64,000 nt of DNA from Flavobacterium johnsoniae UW101 (GTDB lineage: Bacteria; Bacteroidota; Bacteroidia; Flavobacteriales; Flavobacteriaceae), in the NCBI RefSeq assembly GCF_000016645.1, contig NC_009441.1:2418001-2482000 (forward strand), in the 5' to 3' direction. Each line of letters opens with the position of its first letter. Within the stretch, counting starts at the first letter, position 1. The notes beneath the pieces are model-generated. The model saw only the letters and a program-made list of their open reading frames with translations. It did no database searches and was not told the origin of the DNA. Both the position numbers and the translations under genes were made by a program. Shown piece by piece: positions 1-8,340 of this stretch.

Positions 1-18
1 TAAGCTTCCTATATAAAA

Positions 19-1302
19 TTATACACCTAATAATAAAATACTATTCGTATTTCCCCTTTTTGTAAAAGTAAAAATTTGTTTTTCAGCTGTTACTGATGGT
101 GTGCCAAATAACCATGTATGCGGTGCAGTAATCGACCATGTAATATTTACTCCTGGAAGTGTAATACCATTAAAAATAAAATTAGCAGAAAGTAAAGCTG
201 GAACTGTAATTGTACAGTTTGCTGTAAAAAGAATAGTTTTTCCACTCCAGTCAGAAGAAATAATTTGACTAGAACTTACTTCTATTTGCTCATTGTTACT
301 GTTTAATTTTGATGCAACATATTCTTTTGTAGCAACTGCTTTTCCAGTAGAATCTGCTTCAATTAATGCATTTGTCTGATAAGGTACAGATACCAAATTA
401 TTGCCGTTACTTAATATTTTATTACCAATATTTACAATTCCACTAACTGTTGCATCTTCCTGCGTTCCTTCTGCACCAATGTATATGTTAGAATTACCAG
501 TAGTTACATAGCGTCCTGCAAATTTGCCCATTGCAGTGTTATCTACTCCTGTAGTAAGAGATATTAAGGAATAATTCCCAAATGCATTATTTGAATGGCC
601 GGTTGTGTTTGCTGTTAAAGAGCTGTGTCCTAGGGCTGTATTGGAATATCCAACGGAGTTATAGCGGAGTGCATAAGTTCCAATGGCAACATTTTTATCA
701 GTTGCGGTTGCATCAGACATGCTAAATGAACCTACAGCTACCGATTGTCCTAAACCATTTATTAATGTACCCATTGAAGAACAGCCTATTGCTACATTGT
801 AGGAAGAAGTTTCGTTTGAGTTAAGTGAACCATTACCAACTGCTATATTTGCAATACCATCAATATTACTGGTAAGGGCGTGTTCGCCAAAGGCATCATT
901 ATAAGATCCTGTAGTATTTGATCTAAGAGCCCAATTTCCATAAGCTGTATTTTCACTTCCACTTGTATTCATGGCCAGAGCTTCTTCACCTACGGCAGTA
1001 TTATGGGAACCTGTCGTACTATTTTGTAAAGCTTGTTTTCCTAAAACGGTATTTCCCGTTCCAGTTCCTTCACCAATTCCAATTCTTACTCTGTTGATTA
1101 GTTTATCTTTTCCTCCAAGTTCTTGTAAAGGTGTGTTATCAACAATTCCTGATTGTGTTGCAGAAACAGGATTAGAATTTGGAGGAACAATTTTGTTTAT
1201 GTTATTAAACTCCAATTCTCCTTTAGAATTGGTAATTAAAATTTGATCCGGGTTATTTGTTTCAAGATCAGAGACTTTTATTCTATTATAATTTGTATCC
1301 AT
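19..1302 (-). CDS. Fibre/adhesin with shared N-terminal docking module and YadA-like head repeats
   Basis: 427 aa without a signal peptide. Residues 1-35 match the N-termini of three other proteins in the window (starts at 3050, 4275 and 23353), with the core NRIKVxDLE. Residues about 80-285 are a run of repeats of the type NTAxGxxAL / TTGSxN, which is the left-handed beta-roll pattern of YadA/Hia-like trimeric heads, also seen in phage tail fibres. A short KEYVASKL helical stretch follows near residue 328, then a beta-rich C-terminus. I infer a trimeric receptor-binding fibre. It lacks the second shared motif (LDARQGK) of its paralogues. It is the last gene of the minus-strand fibre block within the window, and the block may continue beyond position 1. 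Confidence 0.75.
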   Translation of the reverse strand: MDTNYNRIKVSDLETNNPDQILITNSKGELEFNNINKIVPPNSNPVSATQSGIVDNTPLQELGGKDKLINRVRIGIGEGTGTGNTVLGKQALQNSTTGSHNTAVGEEALAMNTSGSENTAYGNWALRSNTTGSYNDAFGEHALTSNIDGIANIAVGNGSLNSNETSSYNVAIGCSSMGTLINGLGQSVAVGSFSMSDATATDKNVAIGTYALRYNSVGYSNTALGHSSLTANTTGHSNNAFGNYSLISLTTGVDNTAMGKFAGRYVTTGNSNIYIGAEGTQEDATVSGIVNIGNKILSNGNNLVSVPYQTNALIEADSTGKAVATKEYVASKLNSNNEQIEVSSSQIISSDWSGKTILFTANCTITVPALLSANFIFNGITLPGVNITWSITAPHTWLFGTPSVTAEKQIFTFTKRGNTNSILLLGV

Positions 1303-1340
1303 ATTGCTTTTATTCTTAAATTTAAAAAATGATTTGAGCG

Positions 1341-3050
1341 TTAATAAACAATTTTACGATCTCCACTTGCTGTTTTATATTCACAGCCAATTGGAAGTCC
1401 TGCTGCAATAGCTGCTATATTATCTGCATAAGTAGGCATGTTCAGCCATACAACATATCCATTTTCATCAATGTAACCTCGTAATGCTTCAATTTGTAAG
1501 TCGGTCCCGGAAGTAGTTTTTTGCCCAGTTATAAATTGAATTCTAGATTGTCCTGTACCTTTTCCGACTCCAGCTTTTTGCTTTAAGGTTCCGCCATTCA
1601 AATCAGGTATGCCAGAAGAATTTAGATACATTCCATAGACATCTTGTAAACCTTGAGAGGTATTTATCCAAGCACTAAATAAAATCGTTTTGCAAATTGC
1701 TAATGTTGCACAACCTGCAAAAGAAACTCCAAGATTTATTGGAGTTCCTTCTCCATTCATAAATTTATAAATTGCAGTTAGTGAAGAGCAATATAAATCT
1801 CCAGTTATTCGATCCCAAACTATTCCACCCCAAAATGAAAATGAGGAGTCCATTTTATTAAAAGACCCAGTTGAATTGTTCTGTTTATATATATAGCCAT
1901 TACCTCCCCCCAAACTATTATTGCCTCCTTCTGCAACATAAATATTGTTGTTTAAATCACAAGTTAATGATATGTAGTTTTTACCAGACTCTCCAATATT
2001 AGTAAAAGGACCAGTACTGTTTGTCTGTTTATAAATTTTACCGTTAAACGTACAGGCATAAATGTCATTATTAGGAGTAATAGTAATTCCTGTACCATAA
2101 TATCCTTCTGGTAAAGTGGCATATAAAACAAAAGAGCCTATTCCATTTGTTTGTTTATATATGTTTTTTTGCTGATTAATATAGTACACATCACCATTAG
2201 GTGATTCACAACCTCCCCAGACAGTAGGACTTAGACCACTGGCATACTCCGAAAAAGCACCTGATATTTTATTAAATTTATACATAATAGTTCCTGCACA
2301 TGCATAAACATTGTCAGAATAATTAGAGGAAAATACACAGGATGGGCGAGTAGAGGAGGCGTAATTAGAATATATTCTTTTAATGAGCAGTTGAGATTGA
2401 GAATTACTTGTATTACCAGCTTGTATAGAAAAATCAGTTCCGTTAAAACCTGAACTTGATCTTTCTGAGCCTATTGAATTTAAGTTTTTAATTGAATTGA
2501 ATTGCAAATCAAATTCAGCAGTATTGTAATTGTCTATTAAAATATTAGAACCTGTGTCAGATATTCTGCTGTTACCTAATGAGGTGCCATATAATCCATA
2601 TTTAGGAATAGTATTTTGATTACCATAATTTACAATGTTGGTAATGTCTGATACCAATGCTACAACTCCATCTTTATTGGGTAACGTGTAAGTTCTAGAT
2701 GAAGTATTGGAATTGGTAAAAAAAGAAGTGAAAGTATTAGCCACATTTCTTAACCCTATTTTACCAGACAAAAATGTTTTGGTACCAGATACATTTTGGT
2801 CGTTTGAAATTCCTAAAAAGAATGTTTCAAAAAAAGTTTTAATGTTATCTATCAAATCTTTTAAAACTTTACCTTGTCTGGCATCTAAAGCTTTTCCTTC
2901 TTGATTATAATCTAATCCATTATAACTTTCTGCTTTTATGTTGTTAATATCCGTAAAATCTAACTCACCTTTAGAATTTGTAGTTAAGATTTTATCTGGC
3001 TGATTTACTTCTAAATCAGCCACTTTTATTCTGTTATAGTTTGTGCTCAT
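1341..3050 (-). CDS. Fibre protein with docking module and beta-propeller-like centre
   Basis: 569 aa from the ATG at 3050. An in-frame ATG eight codons upstream exists, but the paralogues all begin MSTN/MDTN, so the downstream start is preferred. Residues 1-75 carry both shared motifs (NRIKVADLE and LDARQGK). The centre (about residues 230-480) has repeated blade-like units of the form NDIYAC..GKIYKQTN, which suggests an NHL-like or other beta-propeller, an unusual fibre body. A C-terminal tip of about 70 residues follows. There is no signal peptide. I infer a receptor-binding protein carrying a carbohydrate- or protein-binding propeller. It sits between two other fibres with the same docking module. 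Confidence 0.7.
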   Translation of the reverse strand: MSTNYNRIKVADLEVNQPDKILTTNSKGELDFTDINNIKAESYNGLDYNQEGKALDARQGKVLKDLIDNIKTFFETFFLGISNDQNVSGTKTFLSGKIGLRNVANTFTSFFTNSNTSSRTYTLPNKDGVVALVSDITNIVNYGNQNTIPKYGLYGTSLGNSRISDTGSNILIDNYNTAEFDLQFNSIKNLNSIGSERSSSGFNGTDFSIQAGNTSNSQSQLLIKRIYSNYASSTRPSCVFSSNYSDNVYACAGTIMYKFNKISGAFSEYASGLSPTVWGGCESPNGDVYYINQQKNIYKQTNGIGSFVLYATLPEGYYGTGITITPNNDIYACTFNGKIYKQTNSTGPFTNIGESGKNYISLTCDLNNNIYVAEGGNNSLGGGNGYIYKQNNSTGSFNKMDSSFSFWGGIVWDRITGDLYCSSLTAIYKFMNGEGTPINLGVSFAGCATLAICKTILFSAWINTSQGLQDVYGMYLNSSGIPDLNGGTLKQKAGVGKGTGQSRIQFITGQKTTSGTDLQIEALRGYIDENGYVVWLNMPTYADNIAAIAAGLPIGCEYKTASGDRKIVY

Positions 3051-3186
3051 TTTTGTATTATTTAATTTATTCAAAAATATTTAGTAATAATCGCTTATAG
3101 TGAATTAGTATTTAATCCTTACTCTATTACTGATTTTTAATTATGTTTTTTGAGTCAGCCGAAAGATTTTTACAAAGAGAAATCTC

Positions 3187-4275
3187 TTAAAATTCTTCTT
3201 CAAAATAAAGAGATAAAGATGGTGTACGCCAAACACCAGTAGAAGTAGTAGGATTTAGAAAACCAAAACTGACATAATCTGCAGTTTCCCAGACAATAGA
3301 TTTATCAATATCAACATCATAAATAAAAGGAAAACTTTTTCCAGCTGCATAAGTTCCTATTATGGGTTTAGTAGCAGCTATAGTAGTCTGCCCGGATTGA
3401 ACAGATTTTTTTAAAACATATAAAGTTAAATCAGATGAACCTAAGGCATTTCCTGCGTGAACAGCGGCTTTCAATTTGCATCTAAAAGGGACAGCGAAAC
3501 CTTGTGATGAATTATTTACGCTCATTACAGGAGAGTTTAAATTAGCTGCTTCTCTGTCAGGTGTGTACACTCCGCTGCTTGGACCATATGTTCCATGCCA
3601 AGCGAAATTAATGTTAAATGATCTTCTATTAGTATTAACTAAAAAGCCATCTATTAACCACTCATTTGCACCAGTTTTTGTTAATATTCGAGTCTCTCCA
3701 TTTGAGATTGTTAAAGGAATGTTTGTTATAAAAGAAATTCCTGTTCCGTTTATTGTAACCAAACCAGTTCCTTTCTGTGTAAATTCTTTTTTTGTTCCTA
3801 TTGGTAATGAAATTACAGAATCATTTGGTATTGTGATTGTAACAGGGCTTGATGATGAAAATACAGTTCGTTTATTAATATTTTCAGCATTTAATGTATA
3901 TGCTGTAGAAGAAAAATTTTCTATACTAAGTATCCATGTTTTAAAAAGACCTTTACTCCAATCATAAATAGATTTAATACTTGGAAATGCTGTAGAAGAG
4001 TTTTTATTTATTTCAATATCCTGAACCTTATTAGAAGTATTTTCTTTTTCATTAAGATTAGAGTTTAAATTATCTAAAGAATCTTTTAGAGCTTTACCTT
4101 GTCTGGCATCTAAAGCTTTTCCTTCTAGAGTATAATCTAATCCATTATAACTTTCTGCTTTTATGTTCTTGATATCCGTAAAATCTAACTCACCATTAGA
4201 ATTTGTGGTTAAGATTTTATCTGGCTGATTTACTTCTAAATCAGCCACTTTTATTCTGTTATGGTTTGTGCTCAT
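3187..4275 (-). CDS. Fibre protein with docking module and jelly-roll-like C-terminus
   Basis: 362 aa, no signal peptide. Residues 1-75 are nearly identical to the 3050 paralogue (NRIKVADLEVNQPDKIL, LDARQGKALK). The middle (about residues 115-215) is a serine/threonine-rich beta segment with GTGLVTINGTG-like turns, as in phage fibre shafts. The C-terminal ~150 residues have no recognised family. The near-identity of the N-terminus against an unrelated C-terminus is the pattern of fibre tip exchange by recombination. I infer another receptor-binding protein docking to the same partner as its paralogues. Confidence 0.7.
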   Translation of the reverse strand: MSTNHNRIKVADLEVNQPDKILTTNSNGELDFTDIKNIKAESYNGLDYTLEGKALDARQGKALKDSLDNLNSNLNEKENTSNKVQDIEINKNSSTAFPSIKSIYDWSKGLFKTWILSIENFSSTAYTLNAENINKRTVFSSSSPVTITIPNDSVISLPIGTKKEFTQKGTGLVTINGTGISFITNIPLTISNGETRILTKTGANEWLIDGFLVNTNRRSFNINFAWHGTYGPSSGVYTPDREAANLNSPVMSVNNSSQGFAVPFRCKLKAAVHAGNALGSSDLTLYVLKKSVQSGQTTIAATKPIIGTYAAGKSFPFIYDVDIDKSIVWETADYVSFGFLNPTTSTGVWRTPSLSLYFEEEF

Positions 4276-4282
4276 TTTTATT

Positions 4283-4642
4283 TTAAAAATTTACTGTTGG
4301 AATGTATTTGATATATTTAATTGTTTCCATGTAGTTTACAAGAATTTCTTCTCCTTTTTCAATCAGCCTGATAGCTTTTAATTCTAATTTGTCAGGATAA
4401 TAAATAACAGAAGTATTCGGCTTTATTGAGTGATTGCAAAATCTTCCCAAATCATCTGTTTCCCACCATTTTTTTAGCATATGCGGTTGAAAGAGACATC
4501 TCGATTTTTTACTTGTTGGTTTATCTGCAATCCAAAGTCCGATAATTTCATTTTTATCAATATTTCTGATAGAACATATTTTGTTATTGTATGGATCATT
4601 TTTATTGATAATAAAAGATTTGTCAGAATAGTTAGTTATCAA
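4283..4642 (-). CDS. Small SET-domain protein methyltransferase
   Basis: 119 aa. The C-terminal half has the SET signature: GRFCNHSIKPN (the NHSxxPN pseudoknot strand, about residues 67-77) followed by KGEEILVNY (the second motif, with the catalytic Tyr). SET enzymes transfer methyl groups from S-adenosylmethionine to protein lysines. The length is close to that of minimal viral SET proteins, with no added domains. Its start overlaps the end of the Hint-domain gene by 11 bp, so the two are probably translationally coupled and the substrate may be a neighbouring fibre or Hint protein (inference). Methylation of a fibre or host factor by a phage-type island would be unusual. Confidence 0.8.
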   Translation of the reverse strand: MITNYSDKSFIINKNDPYNNKICSIRNIDKNEIIGLWIADKPTSKKSRCLFQPHMLKKWWETDDLGRFCNHSIKPNTSVIYYPDKLELKAIRLIEKGEEILVNYMETIKYIKYIPTVNF

Positions 4643-5771
4643 TAGGTTTGATATTGTGGGTTAAAATTCCATTAGCAAAATAAGTGTGAGATGGACTCAA
4701 AGTAAGAGGATAAATTTTTCTTTTCTCTGAGTTTATAAAAACAGAGGTAATTGGAATAATTTCCTTATCGATGCTGTATAAATTATCTCCAACGATTACG
4801 TCACCAAGTGGAATAAATTTCCAGATTCCATCTCTTTGAATTAATTGCGAATGGCTTGGAGTTGCTTCTAATAATCCATTGTTAATAACGATAGTTTTAT
4901 CAGCAGTTAAAGATCTGATTTTGATAATTGGAGATGTAATTCGTTTTTCTAATAAATAGCTGCATGACCAATTGTAAAGCTTTTCAACATCATTAGTATC
5001 ATTTAGAGTTTCAATTTCTGTAGAAAGCAATAATTGGTTTAATTTTAAGGATTCAATTGGTGTCTGAGTTCCGTCTGGTATTGTGATTAATGTTCCTTCG
5101 ACAAAACAGACTGGTATATTTTCTGCAGTAGTTTGAGATGTTTCGTTACTGAATGGTGACCAGCTTGTTGCAGTGTATTGAGCTTTTATCCTGTAAAAGT
5201 AAGTAGTTTCTGAATCTAATAAATTATCATAAAAAGAGGTTAAATTTCCATCGTTTATAGATCTGTGGAACTGCCATTCCCCGGTCGAGCTTTTTTTTCT
5301 ATATAATTGGTATCCAATAATTCCAGGATTATCGTACGATGCTGTCCATGATACGTTTATAGATTTTCCATCAGATGAAAGACTGCTGTATATAATTGGA
5401 GTATTCTGAGGATTTGAATTTATTTCACATGTTCCTTTACTATTAGCATAAATCTGAGCATTGTTATCCAGCCAGGCTGCAGCCTGATTATTGGCATCAA
5501 TTAAGCTTTCGTACGAAACAAATTGATTTGCATCAGCAATGAGTGTAACACTGCTGCCCAAATATCCAGCGGCACAATCATTTTTTATAACACTTTTGGA
5601 TTGTTGAGTATTATAATATCTTGTGACAGGAGGACAGCTTATAGTATCTAAAAAAGGAGCTATGTAATCTGGATCAGATATTGCATTTGGTTTTGTTTCA
5701 CCAGTTGAAGTACCATCGTCTGTATAGTATTTTTCTAAGAGAGCAAAAGATTTATATCCTGTATTTTCCAT
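4632..5771 (-). CDS. DUF5977 - fibronectin III - Hint autoprocessing protein
   Basis: 379 aa in three modules. (1) About residues 45-120 are a DUF5977-type domain (YYNTQQS, KNDC, YANSKGTC). (2) About 122-217 are a fibronectin type III domain. (3) Residues 222-373 are a Hint (hedgehog/intein) domain that starts at C222 (CFVEGTLI), has the block-B TPSHSQL motif and ends in H372-N373. Only six residues follow the terminal Asn and the next is Ile, so classical splicing is unlikely. Thioester-driven N-terminal release or C-terminal cleavage, as in bacterial intein-like domains, is more plausible (inference). Its stop overlaps the SET gene. It shares its N-terminal module with the upstream 286-aa gene. 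Confidence 0.8.
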   Translation of the reverse strand: MENTGYKSFALLEKYYTDDGTSTGETKPNAISDPDYIAPFLDTISCPPVTRYYNTQQSKSVIKNDCAAGYLGSSVTLIADANQFVSYESLIDANNQAAAWLDNNAQIYANSKGTCEINSNPQNTPIIYSSLSSDGKSINVSWTASYDNPGIIGYQLYRKKSSTGEWQFHRSINDGNLTSFYDNLLDSETTYFYRIKAQYTATSWSPFSNETSQTTAENIPVCFVEGTLITIPDGTQTPIESLKLNQLLLSTEIETLNDTNDVEKLYNWSCSYLLEKRITSPIIKIRSLTADKTIVINNGLLEATPSHSQLIQRDGIWKFIPLGDVIVGDNLYSIDKEIIPITSVFINSEKRKIYPLTLSPSHTYFANGILTHNIKPIDN

Positions 5772-5775
5772 ATTT

Positions 5776-6636
5776 TTAATAAGTTATTGCAACTTTTGCA
5801 GTTGAGAGATTTGTAGAATAGTTAATATAGCCAATGTTAGTAACTTCATTAATTAGTTTACTATGTCCAACAACAGAAATGTTTTTTGAGAAATTTAATT
5901 GTTGGATCTGCTGACCGTCATTATTGATAATATCTTTGCCTATTTTTGTCATTGTACCTCCCAGAAAGGTGGTAATTTCTACATCAATATTTCCTGTGGC
6001 CTTGGATTTCCACCAAATCCCAGCCATTCTTACTTGGATATCGTTTAACTGAGAATAAGCTTGTTTTAATTTTTTGAAATTTACCAGACACGTTTCGGTT
6101 CCAGTTAAATCTGTTATATCACCACCCCACATAATGTAAGAATCCTGTGCGATTGCGTTAGGAGGAACTTCGTTTACAAGTCCATATCCTACCCATATAT
6201 TGTCTAAACTGTTAATACCTGTATTTATTAAACCAGTCAAAGTGTCTAAATCAACACCAGCGCCCGGAGCCCATTTGTATTTAATGACCATATAATCAAA
6301 AGGGAGTAATGCCGCCGGCGACTCTATTACGCATGAAGGATTTGCTCCACGCCATGCAGTTGGTCTAATACTGCAAGTTCCAATGTTATTGGCATAAGCC
6401 TGAGTATTTGCATTTAACCAATATTGAGCTTGTTCATTGGCATCGGCTATGCTTATTGTTGACACAAATTTATTGGGATTTGCGATTAAAGTAACTGGGT
6501 TTCCTGATGTTCCCTTAGAACAATCATTTTTTCTAAGAGTTAAAGTTTTTTCTGTGTTATAATAAACCTCTGTTCCTTCAATTGGAGTATATTGGTCGAG
6601 ATATGCAAAAGGTTTATATGTTGTGTTTTCTTCCAT
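5776..6636 (-). CDS. DUF5977-domain fibre-associated protein
   Basis: 286 aa. The N-terminal ~105 residues are a DUF5977-type domain (YYNTEKT, RKNDCSKG, YANNIGTCS), the same module as in the adjacent Hint protein. The rest is beta-rich with no family I recognise and contains a long GxxLDTLTGLINTGI stretch. It lies 4 bp upstream of the Hint gene, so co-translation is likely. DUF5977 occurs in large secreted and tail-associated proteins of Bacteroidota. I infer a structural or fibre accessory component. Confidence 0.65.
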   Translation of the reverse strand: MEENTTYKPFAYLDQYTPIEGTEVYYNTEKTLTLRKNDCSKGTSGNPVTLIANPNKFVSTISIADANEQAQYWLNANTQAYANNIGTCSIRPTAWRGANPSCVIESPAALLPFDYMVIKYKWAPGAGVDLDTLTGLINTGINSLDNIWVGYGLVNEVPPNAIAQDSYIMWGGDITDLTGTETCLVNFKKLKQAYSQLNDIQVRMAGIWWKSKATGNIDVEITTFLGGTMTKIGKDIINNDGQQIQQLNFSKNISVVGHSKLINEVTNIGYINYSTNLSTAKVAITY

Positions 6637-6712
6637 ACATTATGTTTTAATAAATAATAATGTTGTTTTTATTTTTGTTTAGAACCATTTAGATGTCATC
6701 AAATAATTTTTG

Positions 6713-7081
6713 TTATAATGGTTTTAAAGGCCAAATTATATTTGTTAGATTATCGAGATTAGTTAAATCTCTAAGTTCCTCCCTGTAATTTTTCCATTCG
6801 TCTTTTTTATCTTCAGAAAGAGGAGAGTCTTCTAATTGAGTCCAGTCACTTTCAGCTAATAATAAGTTTCGTGTAATTCTTAAATTGCTAAGAATTTCTT
6901 CCTGATTTTGGATAAAAGAAGAATAAGTATGTTTACCATTAACTACTTTGTAGTTTTTTGATAAGGCCTGGTGCCATTCATCTTCGGTTAATTCAATATT
7001 TGGCTGTGGAATATTTTCATGAATTCCTTCAACATAAAAGCCTGTGTATGTTCCGTCTTCGCTATACGATCCTTTATACAT
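6713..7081 (-). CDS. Tail-fibre assembly chaperone-like protein
   Basis: 122 aa. The C-terminal ~50 residues carry the hallmark of phage tail-fibre assembly/APC proteins: RNLLLAESDWTQLEDSPLS, then a KxxWxxYREELRDL stretch and a final WPLKP. In phages these chaperones help fold and trimerise the fibre encoded next to them. Here it lies directly downstream of the gp53-like fibre gene (start 8251), the expected arrangement. It is the strongest single sign that the block derives from phage tail fibres. Confidence 0.8.
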   Translation of the reverse strand: MYKGSYSEDGTYTGFYVEGIHENIPQPNIELTEDEWHQALSKNYKVVNGKHTYSSFIQNQEEILSNLRITRNLLLAESDWTQLEDSPLSEDKKDEWKNYREELRDLTNLDNLTNIIWPLKPL

Positions 7082-7105
7082 AATTTTTTATTCTTGATTT
7101 TATTA

Positions 7106-8251
7106 TTAATAACCAATTGCAAACATGTAGCCATTAGGACCATCGATAATCGCTTTGTATGTTGTGTTAGTAAGATCATAAACATGATTAAATCCTTTGT
7201 TGCCAGAGTCAATCCTGTAAGTAGAAAGTACAACACTGCATGCTTTTGCCGGCCAGGCAATAGGGAAACTGTAGGTAGTAGATCCAGATGAAAGATAGGC
7301 CCACTGTAATATTAAACCATTACTGAATTTTTGAAATCCGCTGGTTTGAGAAGTGTTAAATGGAGAATGACCAGCATCATAATCAGAAGCAGTAGAGGTT
7401 GAAACTGAACCATCTGCCATTAAGTACTGGTTAGAAGTACCGCCAGTTTTAATGAAACCTTTACTTTCAGTCATTTCTGTGAAAGTTTTATTTCCTTTAA
7501 TAGATTGATTTGAGGTTAAATCAACATATTTTGTATTTAATTCAGGATCAGTTAACGAAATAGGACCTTCATACCAATAATCTACCTCAATATTGCGATT
7601 ACTTATTGGTGCAGAAAAAGTAATGATTTTACTGCCATCAACAATTGAATAGTCTTTATTTTCTCTAAGTAATTGTCCGTTCTTGTATATTCTTGAACTG
7701 TATTTTAGGGGTGTTTTTTTTAATGTAATTGTGTCACTATTAAAAATATCAGCACTAAAATTTTCTTTATATGGTATAGAGGCTTTTCCGAACATTGAGT
7801 CAGAACCTCCAGATGTTGGATTAATGTTCTTAAACCAATAATTTGCTTCAATATTTCGGCTTGTAATTCCTTCAGAAAAGATGATAACTCCAGTATTATA
7901 ATTTAATTCATAGTCTTCATCTTCCTCTAATAATTGTCCATTTTTGAATACTTTAACGCTGTTTTCAATTGGAGGATATTCTAATTCTATTGATGATCCT
8001 GTAAAACTGTCTTTATATTCTTTGAAAGGAGAATAGCAGTTTCCGGAAAGAATTCCAGAATTCTGAAAAATAGCTTTTAAAAGTGCCGGAGTAATGTAAT
8101 GTTCATTATCAGTACCGGTTTCGACCATTTGAAAATCGGCCTTGTCATCTTCTTTGTTAACGAAATTGTCAAAAATTTCAACAAAATCTGCATGTGATGG
8201 AATATCACCATTATTGAATTTGTTGTGAAAATCATTTCTTGTTATTGCCAT
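7106..8251 (-). CDS. Tail-fibre protein with gp53-like C-terminal domain
   Basis: 381 aa. Two copies of a ~60-residue unit (VFKNGQLLEEDEDY... and IYKNGQLLRENKDY..., each ending in NIEANYWF / NIEVDYWY) occupy about residues 75-235. The C-terminal ~95 residues fit the gp53-like fibre tip (GFQKFSNGLILQW, SFPIAWPAK, the last residue being Tyr). This fold forms the receptor-binding end in many phages. It has no signal peptide. It is the first gene of the terminal fibre block, after a strong hairpin behind the VWA gene and 24 bp before the fibre chaperone gene. Confidence 0.8.
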   Translation of the reverse strand: MAITRNDFHNKFNNGDIPSHADFVEIFDNFVNKEDDKADFQMVETGTDNEHYITPALLKAIFQNSGILSGNCYSPFKEYKDSFTGSSIELEYPPIENSVKVFKNGQLLEEDEDYELNYNTGVIIFSEGITSRNIEANYWFKNINPTSGGSDSMFGKASIPYKENFSADIFNSDTITLKKTPLKYSSRIYKNGQLLRENKDYSIVDGSKIITFSAPISNRNIEVDYWYEGPISLTDPELNTKYVDLTSNQSIKGNKTFTEMTESKGFIKTGGTSNQYLMADGSVSTSTASDYDAGHSPFNTSQTSGFQKFSNGLILQWAYLSSGSTTYSFPIAWPAKACSVVLSTYRIDSGNKGFNHVYDLTNTTYKAIIDGPNGYMFAIGY

Positions 8252-8302
8252 GTTATTTAATTTTATGTCTTGCTATACGTTTTTGCTTAAATAAAGCTGA
8301 GA

Positions 8303-8334
8303 TAAATACCAATGATTTGAATCATTGGTATTTA
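8303..8334 (-). terminator. Strong hairpin between VWA gene and fibre block
   Basis: A perfect 14-bp stem (8303-8316 / 8321-8334) with a TTGA loop lies 6 bp past the stop of the VWA gene on the minus strand. The run after it is only moderately T-rich. It could partly terminate or stabilise the giant-gene mRNA and so set the ratio of giant proteins to fibres. Confidence 0.6.
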
Positions 8335-8340
8335 ATAGTT

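Noticed and set aside
3050..3074. Upstream start of the propeller fibre
   Set aside because: Three paralogues start at MSTN/MDTN, so the in-frame ATG at 3050 is preferred.
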